Made by a program: the position numbers and the translations under genes
NCBI GenBank assembly: GCA_015520115.1
Contig: WAQS01000266.1
Span: 1 to 8,288, forward strand
Origin: Ferroglobus sp.
GTDB taxonomy: Archaea; Halobacteriota; Archaeoglobi; Archaeoglobales; Archaeoglobaceae
Reading direction: 5' to 3'
DNA length: 8,288 nucleotides
In this document: positions 1 to 4,666 of the stretch, piece by piece
Numbering within the stretch: the stretch's first letter is position 1
Layout: every line of letters starts with the position of its first letter
The notes under the pieces: generated by a model
Told to the model about the DNA's origin: nothing
The model's database searches: none
What the model saw: only the letters and a program-made list of their open reading frames with translations

Positions 1-23
1 GTCTTAACCTTGTCAAGCTTCAT
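1..23 (-). CDS. start of an unidentified gene, possibly the CBS-domain third subunit of phenylphosphate synthase (partial)
   Basis: Only the first seven codons lie in the window (M-K-L-D-K-V-K); the reading frame is open to base 1. The ATG at 23-21 is preceded on the minus strand by AAGGTGA at 34-28, a good archaeal Shine-Dalgarno sequence four bases from the start, which makes a real gene start likely. It lies 57 bases after the ppsB-like stop, in the same direction. In Thauera aromatica a small protein with two CBS domains (subunit 3) follows the two catalytic subunits and stimulates phenylphosphate synthase, so this position suggests ppsC. That identification is inference from gene order alone; seven residues cannot confirm a family. 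Confidence 0.45.
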
Positions 24-59
24 ACCTTCACCTTGCCTCTTAGTCACAAAGTGTTATAA

Positions 60-80
60 GACTTAAAAATTAATATTTAA
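60..80 (-). promoter_or_regulatory. possible TATA-like promoter / T-rich end of the ppsB transcript
   Basis: Reading the minus strand, TAAATAT at 79-73 matches the TATA-like box seen before ppsA and ppsB, and would place a transcript start near base 50, about 27 bases before the ATG at 23. A T5 run at 68-64 follows and could instead help end the ppsB transcript. No copy of the TTGTCAA-N9-TTGA element is present here, so the downstream gene may simply be co-transcribed with ppsB. Weak evidence either way. Confidence 0.25.
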
Positions 81-1151
81 TCATTTCGGAATCTTGAAGG
101 GTGTTAGGGCTCTCTCCATAAGCAAATCGAAGCCACTCTTTTTACCTATCACCGGCTCTTTCTTCTTCTTACTCCACACGGTCTCTGGACGGGCTTGAAG
201 AATGAAAACGTTCTTAGGAAATTCGAAGTCTTTGTCTATAGCCCATTCTATGTCCATGGGCTGAGAGTAATGATCTTCGATCTTTTTTCCTATTTCAGAA
301 AGGTAGATTATCTCTTCATCGCTCAAAGATGGCTTTTCCCTCAGATCTTCCGGCACATCTTCGTGAACGACTTTTCCATCTTTATAGACGCACCACACAA
401 TCTTTGGAGAGATAGTTCTGTCCAATATCTCCTTCGTGACTTTGTCGACGACGAACCTATCTGGAGTTACCTCTCCGCTGACTATCGCCTCTCCAAGCCC
501 CCAAGCGGACTCGATAACAACTTGGCTTTCATCTCCGTTGGTTGGGTTCAGCGTAAACATAACCCCACTGCTCCTCGAATTTACCATCTTCTGAACGACA
601 ACGGCGATGGAAACTTCGTAGTGGTCGAAGCCTTTCGTCGCTCTGTAGGCTATCGCTCTCGGAGTGTAGAGGCTACTCCAGCACTTTAAAACGTGCTTCA
701 CTACCTCATCCTCTCCTTTAATCCAGAGATAAGTTTCCTGCTGTCCAGCGAAACTTGCGTCAGGCACGTCTTCAGCTGTTGCTGAGCTTCTTACAGCCAC
801 AGCCACTTCTTCGCCAACTGTTTCGCACAGCTTTCTATAAGCTTCTCTAATTTCCTCTTCAATTTTTTCTGGAATTGGAGTCGATTCTACGATCTCCCTC
901 GCCAAAGCGCTGACTTTTTCCAGCTCCTCAGTATTTTTGACATCGATCTCGGATATTATCCTCGCTATTTGCGCTTTCTTCCCCCTCTTTTTAGCTCCCT
1001 CAAGAAACTCCTCAAAAGCGTTTATTGTGATAACGAAGCCGGGTGGAATCGGAAAGCCAGCCTTTACCATCTCCCCTAAATTCGCTCCTTTCCCTCCGGC
1101 TATGCCGATATCTTCTTTGCTTATTTCATCAAACCACTTTACATATTTCAT
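81..1151 (-). CDS. ppsB: phenylphosphate synthase ATP-binding subunit (PpsB-like; PEP synthase N-terminal homologue)
   Basis: A 356-residue (about 40 kDa) cytoplasmic protein equivalent to the N-terminal nucleotide-binding domain of phosphoenolpyruvate synthase (PPDK_N, ATP-grasp type). Visible motifs in order: GGKGANLGEM at 19-28 with the following P-P-G-F-V-I-T, RSSATAED at 121-128, SFAGQQETYL at 133-142, MDIEWAID at 299-306 and ILQARPET at 317-324, all typical of an active ATP site. There is no swivelling His domain and no PEP-binding barrel, so it cannot be a complete PEP synthase. In Thauera the 40 kDa subunit of phenylphosphate synthase has this composition; it passes a phosphoryl group from ATP to a histidine on the partner subunit. 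The partner is encoded just upstream. The start is ATG 1151 because GAGGGA at 1163-1158 lies six bases before it; a TTG two codons earlier is in frame but overlaps the useful spacing. The phenol assignment rests on the neighbourhood. Confidence 0.85.
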   Translation of the reverse strand: MKYVKWFDEISKEDIGIAGGKGANLGEMVKAGFPIPPGFVITINAFEEFLEGAKKRGKKAQIARIISEIDVKNTEELEKVSALAREIVESTPIPEKIEEEIREAYRKLCETVGEEVAVAVRSSATAEDVPDASFAGQQETYLWIKGEDEVVKHVLKCWSSLYTPRAIAYRATKGFDHYEVSIAVVVQKMVNSRSSGVMFTLNPTNGDESQVVIESAWGLGEAIVSGEVTPDRFVVDKVTKEILDRTISPKIVWCVYKDGKVVHEDVPEDLREKPSLSDEEIIYLSEIGKKIEDHYSQPMDIEWAIDKDFEFPKNVFILQARPETVWSKKKKEPVIGKKSGFDLLMERALTPFKIPK

Positions 1152-1157
1152 AACCAA

Positions 1158-1163
1158 TCCCTC
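1158..1163 (-). promoter_or_regulatory. ribosome binding site of ppsB
   Basis: GAGGGA on the minus strand, six bases before ATG 1151-1149. This spacing favours the ATG over the in-frame TTG at 1157-1155, which would directly abut the site. Confidence 0.6.
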
Positions 1164-1188
1164 GGCACAATAGTCAATTATATATCGT

Positions 1189-1201
1189 GATATTTAAAAC
1201 C
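1189..1201 (-). promoter_or_regulatory. ppsB core promoter (TATA-like box)
   Basis: The minus strand reads GGTTTTAAATATC, with TAAATAT at 1196-1190. Its centre predicts a transcript start near 1168 and a leader of roughly 17 bases that contains the GAGGGA ribosome site. The same TAAATAT lies at the same distance from the operator-like element in the ppsA promoter. A second AT-rich box at 1178-1186 would leave no leader and is less likely. Confidence 0.55.
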
Positions 1202-1224
1202 TTGTCAAGTCTTAGCATTGATTA
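1202..1224. promoter_or_regulatory. operator-like pseudo-palindrome upstream of ppsB (site C)
   Basis: TTGTCAA at 1202-1208, nine bases, then TTGATTA at 1218-1224. The inner halves TCAA and TTGA are an inverted repeat. In the direction of ppsB it reads TCAATG-N7-TTGACAA and ends five bases before TAAATAT of the promoter. Sites A (3161-3183) and B (3283-3305) share the same halves and spacing. A site directly upstream of the TATA box is where archaeal TrmB-type activators bind, though repression is also possible. The binding protein is inferred. Confidence 0.55.
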
Positions 1225-1243
1225 AAAATAATAGTGTAAAAAA
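1224..1243 (-). terminator. T-rich archaeal terminator after ppsA
   Basis: Minus strand T6 at 1243-1238 and T5 at 1228-1224, starting seven bases after the ppsA stop. Short runs of T after a stop codon are the usual intrinsic termination signal in Archaea. No strong stem is needed or seen. With a separate TATA box further on, this suggests that ppsA and ppsB can be transcribed as separate units. Confidence 0.45.
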
Positions 1244-1249
1244 GTGAGG

Positions 1250-3103
1250 CTATTCTTCAGCTCTTCTCACAATCGTTACGACTCCTTTGTCTCCGTCCAC
1301 TCTGATTATGTCTCCGGTTTTTATCACCTGCGTGGCTATTCCCGTTCCAGTTACAGCTGGTATTCCGTATTCTCTACACACTATCGCAGCGTGGCTCGTC
1401 AATCCTCCTATGTCAGTCACGGCAGCTTTTATTTTCGTGAAAACTGGAGCCCAGCTTGGGTTAGTATTCGGACAGACGAGGATCTCTCCCTCTTGCACCT
1501 GATCTATCTCGTCCAAGAACCTTATGACCCTCGCTTTTCCTTCAATTACTCCGGCTGAGGCAGCAAATCCCTTAATCTCTGTAACCTCCTCTGGGCGGTA
1601 GGTAACTCCTTTAATCCACTCGCTGACCTTCTCCGAAGTTATTCCCCAAAGCATCACGGTAAACGGCTCGGCAATCTCCTCCGGCACGGTTCCCAAAGCT
1701 GGAGGAGGCGTCCAGTTCCTTGCCGCTTCGAGGATCTTCTTTCTCTTCTCAGCCTTTCTTTTCCAGTATTCAGCTCTTGGAGGAACGTTCTCTCCCAGAG
1801 CCCAAGCGGTGACGAGATCTTCAATTATCATCGGAATCTCAAAGCGATTGAAGAGGAAGATGTCGTCTACTTCGTTTAGCATTCCGTATCTGACGAAAAG
1901 TCTGCCGAACTCTCTCATCTTCTCAAAAACTATCGTGTGGAACCAGTGCTCGACCCAGAAGAGGTGATTTTCAGCGTAATCGTAAATGTCTCTGACCATC
2001 TTGTACGCTTCGTCAAAAGCCTTTCTATCTTCATCGGTTTTGATTAGCTTTCTGTACTCCTCAACAAGCTTCTCTCTCGCTTTGTGTATCTCGTCGATGT
2101 CTCTCTCTATCGTCTCACCCTTTTCAAGCATTTCTATGTAGCTTTTCAAGTAGCTGAAAGGAACTTCCAGAGTGTTTATCCAGCTCCCTTCGTAGTGGAA
2201 CCACCCGCTACCGCAGGAAACGTAGAACCACGGATCTTTCGCTTCATCGAAGTCCCTAAGCCACTCTCTCCCTTCCGGAAAAGTCTTTAATTCCTCAATT
2301 TTCTCCTCCGGGCTTTTGTCCGATTTTAGTATCTCCACAACCCTGCCTCCAAGGGAAATAGCGAGCCTCGCAAGTTTTGCAAGCTCCTCCTGCGGTCGAA
2401 ACATCACCACATCTGCTCCAGCCACCATCTTACCTATCGTGGACTCGCTTATTCCGGGGAAAAGCTTTCTGACAACATCAGCAAAAGTCAGGTAAGCTAA
2501 GTAGCTCAGGTTTAAGTATTGGAAGTGGTACTGCCAAGCTTTGAATATCGCATCTATCAGCTTGTCGTAGGCTTCCATCAAGTCGTAGGAGGAATAGTAT
2601 CCCCTCGGCTCTGGAATCACTCTCTCCTCAGGCTCGAAGGTTGGTAAGTCTGGAACCTCTATGTTCTTAACGTACTCTCCGAGCTCTCTGAACTTCTTCT
2701 CCCACTTCTCATACAAATTCTCGCTCTTGTAATTCTGAAAAACCCAAAAAGCTCTTTTTTGGAAAAGTTCGGCTTTCTTTTTAATTGTCTCCTCGCTCGG
2801 AGGCTCTACGGCGCAAATGTAGAAGTAGCAACCGAGAATTCTTTGAGCAACTCCCTGCGCTGGAGGAATGCAGAAGACTCTCGTGTTGTACTGGGCTAAA
2901 GCGATCTGCCAAGCTTCGTGAAAGATCAGGTCGAAGGGATACATTGGATCTGGTGCGTGTATCTTGTCCAAATACCAGAACTGTCTTTCTTCCCACTCTT
3001 TTCTCTCTTCGCTGAATATGTAATGCGGAGGGTACATCTCCTCCCATCCCTCAAGCTCTTTCGGAATTTCCACTTCCAGAGGTTTAGGAAATCCGTTTCC
3101 CAA
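1250..3103 (-). CDS. ppsA: phenylphosphate synthase phospho-histidine subunit (PpsA-like)
   Basis: A 617-residue (about 71 kDa) protein. Residues about 511-617 are a PEP-utilising swivelling domain; the signature GGLTSHAAIVCREYGIPAV holds the phosphate-carrying His571. From memory, the Thauera phenylphosphate synthase subunit PpsA is about 70 kDa with the active histidine at almost the same position (His569). Residues 1 to about 510 have no motif I can name and should form the phenol-binding part, by analogy with the substrate domain of rifampicin phosphotransferase; this is inference. The C-terminal TIM barrel of true PEP synthase is absent. Reaction with PpsB: phenol + ATP + water gives phenylphosphate + AMP + phosphate. 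The start is taken as TTG 3103 because GAGGTGGT at 3115-3108 is a strong ribosome site just before it; a GTG at 3112 lies inside that site. It is the first gene of the left arm, with its own operator-like site and promoter. Confidence 0.85.
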   Translation of the reverse strand: MGNGFPKPLEVEIPKELEGWEEMYPPHYIFSEERKEWEERQFWYLDKIHAPDPMYPFDLIFHEAWQIALAQYNTRVFCIPPAQGVAQRILGCYFYICAVEPPSEETIKKKAELFQKRAFWVFQNYKSENLYEKWEKKFRELGEYVKNIEVPDLPTFEPEERVIPEPRGYYSSYDLMEAYDKLIDAIFKAWQYHFQYLNLSYLAYLTFADVVRKLFPGISESTIGKMVAGADVVMFRPQEELAKLARLAISLGGRVVEILKSDKSPEEKIEELKTFPEGREWLRDFDEAKDPWFYVSCGSGWFHYEGSWINTLEVPFSYLKSYIEMLEKGETIERDIDEIHKAREKLVEEYRKLIKTDEDRKAFDEAYKMVRDIYDYAENHLFWVEHWFHTIVFEKMREFGRLFVRYGMLNEVDDIFLFNRFEIPMIIEDLVTAWALGENVPPRAEYWKRKAEKRKKILEAARNWTPPPALGTVPEEIAEPFTVMLWGITSEKVSEWIKGVTYRPEEVTEIKGFAASAGVIEGKARVIRFLDEIDQVQEGEILVCPNTNPSWAPVFTKIKAAVTDIGGLTSHAAIVCREYGIPAVTGTGIATQVIKTGDIIRVDGDKGVVTIVRRAEE

Positions 3104-3107
3104 AACT

Positions 3108-3115
3108 ACCACCTC
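3108..3115 (-). promoter_or_regulatory. ribosome binding site that fixes a TTG start for ppsA
   Basis: GAGGTGGT on the minus strand, followed by AGTT and then TTG at 3103-3101. The longer reading frame from GTG 3112 would begin inside this site. The HAD gene has the same arrangement (GGAGGTGGT, then TTG), which strengthens the choice. Confidence 0.65.
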
Positions 3116-3145
3116 GCCCGAAAATTTTCAAACAATAAATAATTA

Positions 3146-3157
3146 GAAATATTTAGC
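3146..3157 (-). promoter_or_regulatory. ppsA core promoter (TATA-like box)
   Basis: The minus strand reads GCTAAATATTTC, with TAAATAT at 3155-3149, predicting a transcript start near 3127 and a leader of about 24 bases that contains GAGGTGGT. The heptamer TAAATAT and its five-base distance from TTGACAA are identical to the ppsB promoter, although the sequences between differ. Confidence 0.55.
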
Positions 3158-3160
3158 TCT

Positions 3161-3183
3161 TTGTCAACAATTGTCATTGAAAA
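3161..3183. promoter_or_regulatory. operator-like pseudo-palindrome upstream of ppsA (site A)
   Basis: TTGTCAA at 3161-3167, nine bases, TTGAAAA at 3177-3183. Read towards ppsA it is TCAATG-N7-TTGACAA and ends five bases before TAAATAT. It shares CTTTGTCAACA and TTGAAAA with site B, 122 bases away in the same intergenic region. The symmetric form is TTKTCAA-N9-TTGAMAA, a size that fits a dimeric helix-turn-helix protein. Confidence 0.6.
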
Positions 3184-3197
3184 GTTTAAAAGCTAAA

Positions 3198-3215
3198 AGC
3201 TAATTCTAATTGGCT
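3198..3215. repeat. AT-rich inverted repeat between the divergent promoters
   Basis: AGCTAATT at 3198-3205 and AATTGGCT at 3208-3215 form an inverted repeat with one mismatch, separated by CT. It is preceded by two copies of AGCTAA at 3191-3203. It lies between the two operator-like sites in the 235-base ppsA/Nudix intergenic region. It could be a further protein site, a bend, or chance in AT-rich DNA. The rest of the stretch 3216-3282 shows nothing I can name. Confidence 0.3.
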
Positions 3216-3282
3216 AAATTTTTCTTTGGGAACGAGTTAATTCACAGGCAAAATTTTGATGAGCTCAAAAACGTAAATAACT

Positions 3283-3305
3283 TTGTCAACATCTGGTGTT
3301 GAAAA
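3283..3305. promoter_or_regulatory. operator-like pseudo-palindrome upstream of the Nudix gene (site B)
   Basis: TTGTCAA at 3283-3289, nine bases, TTGAAAA at 3299-3305. The core TCAACA-N5-TGTTGA (3286-3302) is a perfect inverted repeat, the most symmetric of the three copies. Read towards the Nudix gene, TTGAAAA ends five bases before CTTATTG, the candidate TATA-like box, the same geometry as in the pps promoters. Its spacing towards ppsA (TTATTTA) would also allow a distal ppsA promoter. Confidence 0.6.
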
Positions 3306-3308
3306 ATC

Positions 3309-3317
3309 TTCTTATTG
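3309..3317 (+). promoter_or_regulatory. candidate promoter of the Nudix gene (leaderless)
   Basis: TTCTTATTG at 3309-3317 is a modest TATA-like box. A start about 26 bases downstream coincides with the ATG at 3339, which has no Shine-Dalgarno sequence before it (AATCCTCC), so a leaderless message is likely. A better AT box, CTTTTAAAT at 3325-3333, is too close to the ATG to serve it. Confidence 0.35.
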
Positions 3318-3338
3318 CTTACTTCTTTTAAATCCTCC

Positions 3339-3758
3339 ATGAAGTTTGAGGTGATCGTTAGAGGCGTTGTTAAGGATGGAGACAGGGTTCTCATCGGATT
3401 GAAAAGGAGGGACGATCCCCACCCGTTGCAGGGTGAGTGGCACTTTCCCGGAGGAAGGTTGGAATACGAAGAGAATCCTTGGAGGGCTGTTGAAAGGGAG
3501 ATTGAGGAAGAGACCGGGTACAAAGTAAAGGCGGAGAGAATTATCGACGTTATCCCAAAAAAGCTCGTCTGGCCGAACGAAATTGGAGAGCAGCAGACGT
3601 TGCACATAGTCTTTTCTTGCAGATTGCTTGGAGGAGAAGCAAAGGCGGGAGACGATGTTGAAGAAGTCAAGTGGATTTCTGTGGAAGAGATAGACAGCTA
3701 CCTGAGAAAAGAGTTCCTGCTGGAATCGGAATTAGTTAGGGAGTTCATCGAATCTTGA
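3339..3758 (+). CDS. Nudix hydrolase, substrate unknown
   Basis: A 139-residue single-domain protein. The Nudix box G-x5-E-x7-R-E-U-x-E-E-x-G-U is complete at residues 39-61 (from G39 through E45, R53-E54, E57-E58 to G60-Y61), so metal-dependent hydrolysis of a nucleoside diphosphate linked to another group is expected. It is preceded by the usual W-H-F-P-G-G. The CoA-pyrophosphatase signature is not visible, so the substrate is not given by sequence. The ATG at 3339 is preferred over an in-frame TTG at 3315 because the protein then begins at the first beta strand (M-K-F-E-V-I-V) and fits a leaderless start. Its 3' end overlaps the convergent trmB-like gene by 27 bases. From memory, a MutT-like gene also occurs in the Thauera phenol cluster, so a role in this pathway, perhaps cleaning up an acyl-adenylate or other by-product, is possible but speculative. 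Confidence 0.8.
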   Translation: MKFEVIVRGVVKDGDRVLIGLKRRDDPHPLQGEWHFPGGRLEYEENPWRAVEREIEEETGYKVKAERIIDVIPKKLVWPNEIGEQQTLHIVFSCRLLGGEAKAGDDVEEVKWISVEEIDSYLRKEFLLESELVREFIES

Positions 3759-4508
3759 CAAGATTAAATCTCTTATCGCCCTCGATATGTCCTTGTTCTT
3801 CAAAACTACAGCTTCGTCATACCACCTTCTCTCTTTTAAGCTACCTTCTGAAGGCATTATTATCGCCTCTTCGCAGTCCCTAACGTACATTCTCGCGGAA
3901 GATTTGAATTCCGAGCAGATAGCTACCTTGTTTAATGTCTCTACTATATCTCTCGGAAGCTCGCTGAGGGGGGCGAGCAGATATATTTTCACTCCTCTTT
4001 CACTTGCTTCGAATATCTCGGGCTTGTACTCGTAAACTATCCTAATAGATTCGTTGCTTGTGGCGGCAATGGCGAGCTCTTCATCGCTTTTGTTTATGAA
4101 CTCTTTAATCGTGCTTATCAACACTCTTCTTCCAGTCACTTCGTAGGAGATCGTGTTCGATACGTTTCCCTTCACGCCTATCGACCTTACAATGTTAAGA
4201 AATTCCTCCCTCAATTTGAACAAATTATACAACCTTTTTTCAACATCCCTTATGAGCATCGAAGTAGCAACTTCCGGAGATACGGCATAGTATCTCCTCG
4301 GCTTCTGTGCTGAAACGTAGATTAGCCCTTTTTCACTCAAATTTTCGAGGATGTCGTAGATTCTCTGTCTGGTCAATCCGACTTCTTTGGCTAACTCGCT
4401 TACTGAAGCTCCCGATCTCTTCAGTAGGAGCAGATATATTTCAGCCTCCGTTTTACTCAAACCCAGATCTTCCAGAATGTTTGTCAACCGTGACTTATAT
4501 TCCTGCAT
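3732..4508 (-). CDS. TrmB-family transcriptional regulator
   Basis: A 258-residue DNA-binding regulator. Residues about 11-78 are a TrmB-type winged helix-turn-helix: L-G-L-S-K-T-E-A-E-I-Y opens it, S-V-S-E-L-A-K-E-V-G-L-T-R-Q-R-I-Y-D-I-L-E-N-L is the recognition part, and R-R-Y-Y-A-V closes the wing. Residues about 85-107 look like a dimerising coiled coil. Residues about 120-258 are an effector domain of the short TrmB kind, smaller than in the sugar-sensing TrmB of about 340 residues. Placed between the two arms of a phenol pathway, it is the likely local regulator, with phenol, phenylphosphate or 4-hydroxybenzoate as possible effectors (inference). No ribosome site precedes ATG 4508; a TATA-like box at 4542-4535 puts the transcript start within a few bases of it, so the message is probably leaderless. 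It converges on the Nudix gene. Confidence 0.85.
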   Translation of the reverse strand: MQEYKSRLTNILEDLGLSKTEAEIYLLLLKRSGASVSELAKEVGLTRQRIYDILENLSEKGLIYVSAQKPRRYYAVSPEVATSMLIRDVEKRLYNLFKLREEFLNIVRSIGVKGNVSNTISYEVTGRRVLISTIKEFINKSDEELAIAATSNESIRIVYEYKPEIFEASERGVKIYLLAPLSELPRDIVETLNKVAICSEFKSSARMYVRDCEEAIIMPSEGSLKERRWYDEAVVLKNKDISRAIRDLILSRFDELPN

Positions 4509-4511
4509 TAC

Positions 4512-4534
4512 AATGTATTGAAATTCAAAGCATT
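4512..4534. promoter_or_regulatory. palindrome over the trmB transcript start (possible autoregulatory operator)
   Basis: AATG at 4512-4515, TTGAAATTCAA at 4518-4528 (a perfect 11-base palindrome around A4523) and CATT at 4531-4534 form one dyad: 9 of 11 base pairs are symmetric. It begins four bases upstream of the trmB ATG and covers the predicted transcript start, the classic place for a repressor to block its own gene. Its TTGAA/TTCAA arms are related to, but spaced differently from, the TTGTCAA-N9-TTGA element. Confidence 0.45.
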
Positions 4535-4548
4535 ACTTAAACCTTTCC
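4535..4548 (-). promoter_or_regulatory. trmB core promoter (BRE and TATA-like box)
   Basis: The minus strand reads GGAAAGG (4548-4542) followed by GTTTAAGT (4542-4535), a purine-rich BRE-like stretch joined to a TATA-like box. The predicted start is near 4512, giving a leader of zero to four bases before ATG 4508. This agrees with the lack of a Shine-Dalgarno sequence. Confidence 0.45.
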
Positions 4549-4602
4549 ACCAGTCCCCGTTTAAATTAAATGTTGGTTATGGAAACTCCCAAGCTAAATC
4601 TG

Positions 4603-4633
4603 TAAAATTGAAAATTTGACACAGTTTTATCTA
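4603..4633 (+). promoter_or_regulatory. ubiD promoter with a degenerate operator half-site
   Basis: TAAAAT at 4603-4608, seven bases, TTGACAC at 4616-4622, then five bases and TATCTAC. This lines up without gaps with TCAATG-N7-TTGACAA-N5-TAAATAT of the pps promoters: the proximal half matches at 6 of 7 bases, the distal half poorly. The box GTTTTATCTA at 4624-4633 resembles GTTTTAAATA of ppsB. A start near 4654 would leave a leader of about 12 bases containing AGGTGGT. The distal half is too poor to stand on its own; equal spacing is the main support. Confidence 0.45.
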
Positions 4634-4656
4634 CATTAAACATTACGGTAGTTTTT

Positions 4657-4663
4657 AGGTGGT
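4657..4663 (+). promoter_or_regulatory. ribosome binding site of the ubiD-family gene
   Basis: AGGTGGT, three bases before ATG 4667. It is the same GGTGGT core used by ppsA and the HAD gene. Confidence 0.55.
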
Positions 4664-4666
4664 AGG

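Noticed and set aside
6..17. AACCTTGTCAAG, repeated exactly at 1198-1209
   Set aside because: The copy at 6-17 lies in coding sequence and lacks the second half-site; the shared 12-mer is probably chance plus the common L-D-K codons.
195..689. Plus-strand open frame of 164 codons inside ppsB
   Set aside because: It lies wholly antisense to the strongly supported ATP-grasp gene, has no ribosome site, and its translation has no recognisable motif.
1250..3103. Classical PEP synthase or pyruvate phosphate dikinase
   Set aside because: The swivelling His domain is at the C-terminus with no PEP/pyruvate-binding barrel after it, and the ATP domain is on a separate protein, so gluconeogenic PEP synthesis is unlikely.
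4491..4497. TTGTCAA word inside the trmB-like gene
   Set aside because: It is coding sequence and no TTGA follows after nine bases, so it does not match the intergenic element.
3732..4508. Sugar-sensing TrmB of maltose/trehalose transport
   Set aside because: The protein is much shorter than that type and no sugar transport or glycolysis gene is nearby.
4535..4666. Search for a riboswitch or small RNA between trmB and ubiD
   Set aside because: The predicted leaders on both sides are about 15 bases or less, and I saw no structured element apart from the promoter and operator features listed.
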